Under the pieces are notes generated by a model. The model saw only the letters and a list, made by a program, of their open reading frames with translations, was not told where the DNA came from and did not search any database. A DNA stretch of 64,000 nt, from contig OZ038422.1 of assembly GCA_964036155.1 (NCBI GenBank), forward strand, positions 62,001 through 126,000. The letters run 5' to 3'. A program made the position numbers and the translations under genes. Shown here piece by piece: positions 55,601 to 64,000 of this stretch (positions are counted from its first letter, which is position 1; every line of letters begins with the position of its first letter). Source of the stretch: Diploscapter coronatus. Lineage: Eukaryota > Nematoda > Chromadorea > Rhabditida > Rhabditidae.

Positions 55601-58600
55601 ATGAAGATTAAACATTTCCAAGAGAAACTTGTAAAATTAGAGCATATCTTTCAAAAATGACAAAAATTGCTACCTGTTCAATGGTCCCCTCAAGGTTCCT
55701 CTTCTCCTCATCATTTGCAACCAACTTCTGGTTCAGACCGTTTCTTTCTTCAATTATTTGTTGAATTTTGGCTTGAAGCTCCTGAAATAAAATAAATGAT
55801 TACTCTAATTAGCGCTAATTACACCCAATTAACTGACCTGATTTGTCTTTGCCAATTGACTTTCAGACGATGCGTTGGCCTGTTCCAAAGAGACTACCTT
55901 CTCTTGCAAAGACTCCACTTCGGCCGAGTTTTGGAGTTTCACCTGAAAAAACGAGCGAGCTTCAAAGGATCAATAGGAATTAAAAAAAGCAAAAAAAATA
56001 TTTTCAGTTAAAAAAAATAGAAAACTCATCTGGAAGAAAATGATAAATTTCAAAAAAAAGTCCATAGAACATTCGCTAAAAATATTTTTTGAGGAAAAAA
56101 TGCAAATCTCTAAAAATTAGTATGTGTTATAGAAATTAGAAAATTGTTAATTGTTACTTGTTCAAGATTTTCCAGAAGTCTCTTCCTTTCCTCTTCACTG
56201 GCAAATAGACTTTGATCAGCAAGTTCGGACTTCTTTCTCAAATCAGTCTCGATGACGACCATTTGCTCGATTTTGGCTTGAAGTTCCTGAATCAACGAGA
56301 TGATTACTAATTAAAAAGAAAGCTAATAATCCCAACAAAAGACTATTACCCCCAATTAAAGATAACTAATTATCACAATTGAAAGCTAATAATTACTCTA
56401 ATTATCTTGCCTGATTTGTCTTGGTTAATTGGCTTTCAGAAGATGCGTTCGTCTGTTCCAAGGACTCGATTTTCTTTTGAAGAGCCTCATTTTTGGAATT
56501 GACCTGAAAATATCAAATCTTCGTAGAAAAAAACTGAAGAAAACAAACCTAGGCACATTTTCAGACAGAATTAATAATTTTAGGAAGGGATGGAGCACGC
56601 AAAAGGAAATTTTCTATAGAAAGTTGATACATAAAGGGATATGTACGTGACGAGATTTTAGAGGAGCATTTTGGTTTAAAGAGGGATACCCCTCAGAAAT
56701 TTTGGCCTAAGCTATATGCCTAGGCCTGAAAAGAAAGAAAATCGAACCTGCTCAAAGGCTTCCTGAATCTTTCTCTTCTCTTCTTCGCTCGTAGCCAATT
56801 TCTGGTTCAAAGTTTCAGAATCCCGCTTCAAATTATCGCCTTCTGATGTCATTTTCTCGATTTGAGCCGAATTTTGCAATTTAATCTAAAAATAGCATAT
56901 TTAAGTTCAGTAAAAGGGACATTATAAAACATGTTTCATAAAAATTCGGAAATTTGAATAAGAAAAAGATAAAATTGAAAAACTTCTCAGTTGAAAATTC
57001 GAATATCTCACCAAAATGCATAAAAAGATATACCTGCTCAAAGGCTTCCTGAATCGTTTTCTTCTCTTCTTCACTAGCAGCCAACTTCTGATTCAGAGCC
57101 TCAGATTCTTGTTTTCTTTCCGCAGCAGCCCTTTCAAGTTCTTCTTTAGTCTTGGTCAATTGAGACATGAGTTCCTCTCCCGAAGCCGCGGACTGTTGCT
57201 TCAGCTTAATTAGGGTAATTAAAAAGATAATTAAGCAAATGGTTGGAGTAATTAAGAAAGCCACTTACCCTCTGAATCTCCTCCTTGGCTTGATCCGTCA
57301 ACCTCTTCTCTTCATCGATGGAACCTTGTAGAGTGATGACTTCAGAAGCATGGTTGTGTTTCATCTGAAAATTAACTGAGTAATTATCTCCAATTAAAAA
57401 ACAACTAGTTTACCTTCTCGATTTCAGCCTTCAGTTGAGCCAGTTCCAAATGAGCTTCTTCAGACGAGGACGATTTCGCCTTGATCGCTTCCTCGAAGGT
57501 GGCATGTTGTTGTTTCAGCTTAATTAGGATAATTAAATCAATAGTTAAGGTATTGAAAGAAAAGATAATTACCCCCTCGATTTCGGCTCTCGCTTTTGTC
57601 AGTTCGGCGGAAAACTCGTGTTCGGACTTTTGCAGTTTCTCCAGATCGGCTGCATTTTGGAGTTTCACCTAAAAATTAGCATAATTCAAACATACGGCAA
57701 AAGGTGAAAATCAGAATACCATTTTAAAATATTGTTAAAATTAGCATAATTTTTACTTGTTCAAGAATTTCCTGAATCTTCTTCCTTTCTTCATTGGATT
57801 CTGCCAATTTCTGGGTCAGACCGTTACCTTCTTCAGTAAGCTGCCCAATTTTGGTTTGTAGTTCCTATAATTAAAGAGATAATTGTCCTATTTACAATAA
57901 CTATCATTCTAATTAGAGTGATAATTACTCAGCTATCGTGTTAATTGCTCTCTTAATTAAAGACAATTACTCCAACTAGCTGACCTGATTAGCCTTGGTC
58001 AATTGGCTTTCAGAAGAAGCATTTGTCTGTTCCAAAGATTCGATGTTCTTTCGTAGAGACTCAACTTCGGCCGAGTTTTGGAGTTTCAACTGAAAATTAG
58101 CATATTTCCAAAAAAAAAACTATAATTTTACCTGTTCAAAAGCCTCTTGAAGTTTCTTTCTTTCATCTTCACTAGCAGCCAATTTCTGATTCAGAACCTC
58201 CGATTCTTGTTTTCTTTCCGCAACAGCCTTTTCAAGTTCTTCTTTGATCTTAGTCAATTGAGACATGAGTTCCTCTCCCGAAGCTGCGGACTGTTGCTTC
58301 AGCTTAATTAGAGTAATTAAAAAGATAACTAGGCAAATAATTGGAGTAATTAAGAAAGTTAGCTACCCTTTGAATCTCCTCCTTGGCTTGATCCGTCAAC
58401 CTCTTCTCTTCATCGATGGAACCTTGTAGAGTGATGACTTCAGAAGCATGGTTGTGTTTCATCTGAAAATTAATTGAGTAATTATCTCCAATCAAATAAA
58501 CAGCTAATTTACCTTTTCGATTTCAGCCTTCAGTTGAGCCAGTTCCAGATGAGCTTCTTCAGACGAGGACGATTTCGCCTTGATCGCTTCCTCGAAGGTG

Positions 58601-61600
58601 GCATGTTGTTGTTTCAGCTTAATTAGAGTAATTAAAAAGGTAATTAGAAAAATTCAAATAGTTAATTACCTCTTCAATTTGTTCGTTAGCCTTAGCCAGT
58701 TCGCCGGAGAGTTCATGCTCGGTTTTGATCTTGGCTTGCACCGATTCCTCGAGATGTAGCACTTGCTCTTTCATCTAAATTACGATAATTAACTTGAGTT
58801 AATCATGCTAACTAAAGATTTAATTAGAACAACTAAAGGAAAATTAAGATAGTTTAAGACAATTGCCTTTTCATGCTCTTCCTTCTCCTTGGCCAAATGA
58901 GTCTTGAGCTCTTCAGCCGAGGCGTCCTTCTGCTTGATCGCTTCTTCGAATGTAGAATGTTGTTGTTTCATCTTAACAGGATAATTAACTTTTAATTGAG
59001 CAAATTAGAGTTAATTGGGGCAATTAAAAGTTAGTTACCTTCTCGATTTCAGCCTTCAGTTGGGCCAATTGGAGAGTGGCTTCTTCGGACGAGGACGATT
59101 TCGTTTTAATCGCCTCTTCATAGGCGGCATGTTGTTGTTTCATCTTAAGCAGAGTAATTAAATAGATAATTATGTGAATTAAGTGGTTAATTACCCCCTC
59201 GATTTCCTGCTTTGCCTTGGTCAATTGAGCCTGTGCTTCATCGGTTGAGTGGGTCTTCAGTTGAACAGTCTCTTCCAGCTCGTAGAGTTGCACGGAGTAC
59301 TGCTCTTTCAGCTGCAAGAGGAGTGGGGCTTATTTTTCAGAGAAAAAGTCGGATTAAAAAATTTATAAAAAAGAAATATCTTAGAAAAAATATAAAGTGA
59401 AGAAAAAATGTTTTTCAAAGATCATTTCAAAAAGTGAGTTTTCAGAAAGAAAATTTAATTTTTTTTGTAAAAAAACATTTTCGAAACTTTGAGAAGAAAA
59501 CAAGGAGCGAACATTTTGAGGAAAAAAAATACAATGAAAAACTACCCTAGCCAACTCATTTTCCAGTTGGGCCACATTTTCTGCGGATTTTCCGAGGTTC
59601 AGCTTGAATTCAGTCTCCTGTTTCTGCATTTTTTCGGTGATTTCCCTGATTTTGGTCTCGACTTCTGCAGTCGCTTCTCGATCCGCGTTGGCCGATGACA
59701 TTGTCAAAGCGGAGAGTTGGCCTTCCAGCTCCTTGATTTTAACGTCCTGAAAAATATGCTTCTTAAATTATGTTTCAGAAAAATATTCACTCATTTTTAA
59801 ATTATTCAATCTTTTCTTTGCATTTGCAGTTATCTGAAAGGGATGGATAGTTCCTTCAAAATGTTATATTTCAAGAAATTAAAAACTTTGTACTTTCAGA
59901 GAGAATCATTCACTTCTAGCCAAATGAATTTAGGAAAACAAAAAAAAAGAATTAAAACAATAGTTTCTCCAACCTTTTCAATGTTGATCTCATCCATTTG
60001 GAAGCTAAAGTTCTCGATGGCACTCTGCTTTTCAGCGAGCTGTGTCTGGAGTTCGTCATTTTCGGCCGACAATTTGGAAATCTGAAGATTTGTTTTCTTT
60101 AATCTTACTTTCTCTTTACATATGCTATTTTTCAGAAAAGGTGCAACTTTTACAAAAGAGTACGAATAACTTGAGGGTAACTATAATGGCAGGAGACCAG
60201 AAAAAATAGCAAAATCCTACTCTTTGCTTGAGTTCATCGAATTGTTTGGAATCGACTGGAGCTGGGGAGCCGCTTTCTGAAGCGCTGCCTGACTTTTCGA
60301 GTTGTTGAATTCTGAAAACCTTATTTTCTTCGATTTTTAAATTAAAGAAAAATCGACATTTTCGTCAAAGAACTCAATTTTCAAAAATATTTGGCAGGCA
60401 ATCGAGTTTTATTTACTTTCTTCCTTAAAAAGATCCAAATTTCTAAAATTTCGGAAACATTTTGGGCAAAATTCGAAAATCCGACCTTTTATGCAACTGA
60501 GCCATTTCCTCTTTCATGGAGTCCCTCTCGGCGAGTAATTTCTCCAAATGCGAATCCTTTTCCCTGACGGCTTCTTGCAGCGAAAGCAGCATTTGGTTGT
60601 TTTCTGCGTTGCCAGTCACGATGTTGGGACGCTGAAATTCATTTTAATCGAATGTTGTTTCCTAAAAAGGCATACTTTTTAATAAACGAGTACTTTGTTT
60701 GGAAGACAAAATTGTCCGACGTTTCAAGAAAATGCATAATGTTTTAGAGTTTTAAATATTCAATTCTTCCCTCAAATAGCTCATAAAAATTGAAATTTGG
60801 CAAAAAATAAAAAATACATTCTAAAAATAAGACAAATTTTAACAATCATAAGCTTAGGATATAAATTTAACAAAAAAAAACTCACAATTCCAGGCCTCTT
60901 GAGGACTCCAAATCTCGAGGATGCCATACTCGATCTGCCAATCGACGAAAGCGATTCGTGACTGCCGCCGTGCGCCCGCGACGTGCGCAAAATTGACGCC
61001 TTGTTGTGATGGTACTAAAAATAATCTGTAACTAAATATCCAAAATTTTAGGTTATCCATGACTGAAGTTCGTAAAAAAAATGACGTTAAAAATATCAGG
61101 CTATGAAAAATGGGGTCTAGAGAAAATTTCTACGCAAGTTCAAAAAATCTTAGGCTGTTCAATGCAGAAATTCATGAAAAATGCCGTTTAAAAATAAAGG
61201 TCATAAAAAGGGAATCTAGAAGATATTCTACTAAAAACTAAAAATCTTTAACTTTTAGAGGCAGAAATTAGAACCTGAAAAGTATTATCTCGGATTTCCT
61301 GTAGAAATTGCTAAGATTCCGAATTTCTTACTTTTTAAAACTAAAAAAATAAATTCATACTATATCATTTCTGACTGGCGTATTTTGATTCGGCGCTCGC
61401 TGCACTTTAGACGCCGAGACGAAAATTCCGTAAGGGGCTTTGCAAGTGAAGTAGCGTTTTCCCTGAAATCTCAATTGAAAAACGATTTTTGTTCTTCTTA
61501 GCACTCATTATCCTCCAAACTGGCTACGTTTCAGAGAAAACATTATTCCTTAATCTAAATTTGAAAAAAATCTACCTGGACCGATCCGTCATTCTTTCCA

Positions 61601-63120
61601 TAGGGCTGATCGAGTTCTACGCCGGCCCACAAGCCTTGCGCGAAATCCGCAGTGCCTAAATATCTGACCGTCCCGAGCTTTCCACCAGCCACCAACACCC
61701 GCTCGCCTATATCGTATCTGAAAATGAGAAATATTGATTTTTATCAGACTTCTCAAAATTCGACCCTCAAAAAATAGCATGACATGTCGAGAGAGAAAAG
61801 AACATATCTTCTTGGTCTTTCTCGAAAAGATGCACTATTCTTCTTGCGAGTCGATTTGCGGTCGAGTTTTGGGAAGTCTGTTTTAGATAGGTTTTAAGAA
61901 ATTCCATATCTTAGAGATGGAAATGAAATTTCAACTTGGCTTTTTTGAAATAACAAACGTACAAATTTTGATAAGTTTCGGAAAACTTCGTATCTTCTTT
62001 TCAAAAACGAATACGCAACTTTTCGATTTTAGAGCATTCAGATATAAAAATAGGCTTTTCAATTCATTACTTTCGATCAAAATTCGCCTACCCGCACTCT
62101 GTCGCATACACGCTGCTCTCTCCCCCTATGGACGAGTTGCCTGGTGTAGGGGATTTGAATCTGCTCGGCGAGTCAATCGAGGCCATCCTCTCCAATTTAC
62201 CTGACTTGCAAAACAGACCATGGTTTGGGTCGCACTGAATATAAAATATATCATTATCTTTTTAGAAAATTGTCCTTCACAAAAACAATCAAATTTTTAG
62301 AAATATTATTTATGTGTGTATGATTTACTAGGAAAAAAATTTGATTTATAGAAAGCTAGAGTATTTCTTTTGAATTGGTTTTTTTTTCAAAATATACCAA
62401 AATTGGGGCAATTTGGAAAAGTAGCTGTATCGTAAAATCGCTGCACGCGAAATAGTGTGAGAAAAGAATCGTTTTTTCCTACTATTTCTCATCTTATTTC
62501 GCATATGGCTTGAGGTTCCCAAATAGCCTTATTTAGACAACTTTCAGAGATAAACTATTGTTCTTCTAAAACGCAAAATAAAACGCCGTACCGTAAAATA
62601 GCGGACCCCATTGACGGAGCCGTCGTTCTTGCCGTGCGGCCCGTCAAGCACTAGCCCAATCCACTCGCCAGGGGCGAATTGCGTCGTCCCGATGAACTCG
62701 ATTCGACCCGTCCGGTCACCGAGTCTCGCTCTATCGCCGATCTACAATGTTTCATTTTTCAGCCAAAATACATTTCTCGAACTAAAGTTTGAAAATTATT
62801 TTAGAGTAGCAGCCTTTCAGGATTTTTCTTCAAGAAAAAAATAAAGAAATCGAAATTTTTGTGGGTATCTGCTTATTGTTCAGGTATTCTGCCCGAATCG
62901 ACGAGAAATTCTCGAAGCCCTTCCTATAGAAATCTCCCAGAGGGAATACGGTTCCCATAACGAAGGTTTCGGACGGTTCCAAGAGTTTTCTGGCTCCAGG
63001 CACTGAATTTTATATTTTTAAAGGGGTTTGTTTACCTGCCAGCCTCCAACCCCGCTGACGCACGACGACGCGGAATACACCGAGTCGCGACTGTCCGCGC
63101 GACGCATCGAGGAGCGAAAT
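52625..63120 (-). CDS. clip-1: CLIP-170 homologue: two CAP-Gly domains, giant coiled coil, CCHC knuckles, about 1,490 aa
   Basis: Microtubule plus-end tracking protein. At least 38 exons, first 63120-63036 (ATG 63107), then 62741-62592, 62234-62092, 61717-61576, 61462-61361, 61014-60886, 60631-60486, 60311-60221, 60081-59974, 59746-59546, 59311-59195, and on to 53441-53369, 53087-52978 and 52709-52625. CAP-Gly 1 (about residues 25-95) and CAP-Gly 2 (about 122-200) each carry GKNDGSV. Residues about 255-1335 are a coiled coil encoded by phase-0 exons, many exactly 105 bp. The C-terminus has two zinc knuckles ([31 protein letters not shown]) and ends EYTF, like the EEY/F tails that bind CAP-Gly and EB domains. 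Three introns use GC donors (56410, 55148, 58866). The first listed exon is preceded by a true acceptor, so more 5' coding sequence is likely (see 63858-63989). Confidence 0.93.
52875..52925. repeat. Family R6 short palindrome in CLIP intron
   Basis: AAGGACTAAATGTCTAGACA mirrored by TGGCTAGACATTTACACC, with ACGTGCGC loop. It abuts an R2 half element (GGGTCGCGTTTTAAGAAGTC) ending at about 52953. Confidence 0.55.
54155..54300. repeat. Inverted repeat in CLIP intron before the last coil exons
   Basis: ACATTTTCCACCGCAAATAC is mirrored by GAATTTTTGCGGTGGAAAGC. A related segment (GAGAGATGATGACC...CCGCGG) lies in MFS-B at about 16020-16050. Confidence 0.45.
57034..58617 (-). repeat. Tandem duplication of a three-exon coiled-coil block in CLIP
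   Basis: Exons 58617-58513, 58462-58367, 58302-58132 (105, 96, 171 bp) are repeated as 57518-57414, 57364-57269, 57204-57034 with the same lengths, near-identical exon sequence and clearly homologous introns (for example AGCTTAATTAGGGTAATTAA in both). Offset about 1,098 bp. Confidence 0.9.
61745..61880. repeat. Family R2 palindromic element in CLIP intron 3
   Basis: CAGACTTCTCAAAATTCGAC at the left, GTCGAGTTTTGGGAAGTCTG at the right: the cleanest R2 ends in the window. Confidence 0.75.
62405..62530. repeat. Family R1 palindromic element in CLIP intron 2
   Basis: GGCAATTTGGAAAAGTAGCT and GCTTGAGGTTCCCAAATAGC ends. The core has GCGAAATAGTGTGAGAAAAG mirrored by CTATTTCTCATCTTATTTCG. Confidence 0.65.
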
Positions 63121-64000
63121 CTAAACAAAATAAATTAAAAAAAAGAACCAAAAGTCGAAGGAACCAGAAGAATAGAAAAAAACATAATTTTCGAAAGATC
63201 AGGACTATGATTCAAATAAAACTGCGTCCACCTGTAAATGTAAAAACTGCTCACCCCTTGTAAACACTTATAACCATGCTTATAAAAACTTTTACATGGA
63301 GGCGTAATTTGACTTGAGTCTTAGCTCAGAAGGAAACGAAAAATGATCGAGGAAACAGAAAATAAAATGATAGAAACATGGAAATTCAGGAACATTGTAA
63401 GAATAGGAGAAACAGCCTCAGGGTCTTCGGGGTTCAGTAAGAAAAGAATATTCACTTCGTGATAAAAACGATAAGATAAATTAGAAAAATCGATAAAACC
63501 GAGAAAATATGCCTGTCAAAAAGCTAGGTAAATAAAGGAAACACAAGAAAAGCGAAGAAAAACGATTGTAAAAAATCAAGTGTCCAAGATAAACGCAGTG
63601 CGTAAGCGCGTTGGTCGACTTTGAAAATACTACTTTTGGTGGGCTTTTACTAATTAGGGAAAGAATTTTGCGTCATCAAAAATGACAAGAAAACGTGAAC
63701 TTTTTCGAGAGCCCTCCTTCAATTTCTACGAATTGGCCCTTTTCACCGAAGAAACGGGAAAATCAATCATCAGAGAAAACGGGTGAGATAAAAATAGTAG
63801 TACTACAAATATAAGAGGTAAATTCGCACAAGAAAATGAGATATTTTGAAAGCATACCGGTTCTTCTTGCAAAGTTTATTGCATATCAAAATTTGATATG
63901 TTATGAGCTTGTCTATTGATTCTTCCATCAAGTTCGGAGATTTTCTATTTTGGTTCATTTTAATATGTCTCGGCAAAGTCAATCCAACCCTGAAATGCAC
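63121..64000. other. Region upstream of the first confident CLIP exon
   Basis: Would be the first intron of clip-1 (63121-63857) if the candidate 5' exon is real. No repeat family member recognised. Confidence 0.4.
63858..63989 (-). CDS. clip-1: Candidate 5' coding exon of clip-1 (partial gene start)
   Basis: On the minus strand a TTTCAG acceptor (63992-63990) is followed by an open frame from 63989 to a GTATGC donor after 63858. An internal ATG at 63958 gives 33 codons plus two bases (CG). These join in phase with the single leading base of the confident exon at 63120 to make an Arg codon. The peptide begins MNQNRKSPNLMEE and is polar, like CLIP N-termini. The frame is also open upstream of the ATG, so the true start may be trans-spliced here or lie beyond the window edge. 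Confidence 0.45.

Noticed and set aside
54500..59400. Repeat-spacer pattern that might suggest an array (CRISPR-like or satellite)
   Set aside because: The regular repeats are coding exons of a coiled coil alternating with short introns; unit sizes follow heptad multiples and all splice in phase.
1..64000. tRNA, rRNA, riboswitch or bacterial-type operon signals
   Set aside because: Scanning by eye for tRNA B-box-like motifs and rRNA segments gave nothing convincing, and the genome is clearly eukaryotic. A covariance-model scan could not be run.

Overview
The window looks like nuclear genomic DNA of a free-living-type nematode. It is AT-rich and carries intron-dense genes, many introns being 40-80 bp. 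Splice acceptors are almost uniformly of the TTTCAG/TTTTAG type, and very often one lies 2-40 bp upstream of the start codon, as expected for spliced-leader trans-splicing. The encoded families fit a nematode: nematode-type MFS transporters, class-3 lipases, a single fatty acyl-CoA reductase, a PES-9-like dipeptidase and a CLIP-170 homologue. All gene models were assembled by hand from exon frames, splice sites and phase. No homology search was run.

Layout. (1) 390-2551, plus: a small bZIP transcription factor. (2) 3258-6649, minus: a cytoplasmic SH2-tyrosine kinase whose SH2 has lost the phosphotyrosine-binding arginine. (3) 7666-25515, plus: four tandem paralogous 12-TM MFS transporters (SLC17-like), sharing an exon plan with several shifted or gained introns. 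(4) 25867-29471, minus: a two-finger C2H2 protein and, upstream of it, a small Cys/His-containing protein. (5) 29962-34427, minus: two paralogous secreted class-3 lipases; one keeps the Ser-Asp-His triad and the other has lost Ser and His. (6) 35572-39694, minus: cytosolic non-specific dipeptidase (pes-9/CNDP2). (7) 41542-46900, minus: fatty acyl-CoA reductase. (8) 48193-51515, minus: a UBASH3/TULA-like histidine-phosphatase-fold protein lacking the catalytic histidine. (9) 52625-63120 (probably to about 63989), minus: a CLIP-170 homologue of about 1,490 residues. It has two CAP-Gly domains, a very long coiled coil encoded by heptad-multiple exons, two CCHC knuckles and a C-terminal EYTF.

Non-coding DNA is seeded with short palindromic or terminal-inverted-repeat elements (MITE-like), nearly all in introns. 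At least seven families recur two or more times within 64 kb. They account for most unusual intergenic or intronic structure.

There is no evidence of an operon, CRISPR, rRNA or tRNA. The genes do not form one pathway, though lipases, fatty acyl-CoA reductase and transporters are all metabolic. The most noteworthy themes are repeated loss of catalytic or ligand-binding residues in otherwise intact genes (SH2, lipase, histidine phosphatase), intron sliding among the tandem transporters, and a coiled coil expanded by exon-module duplication including introns.
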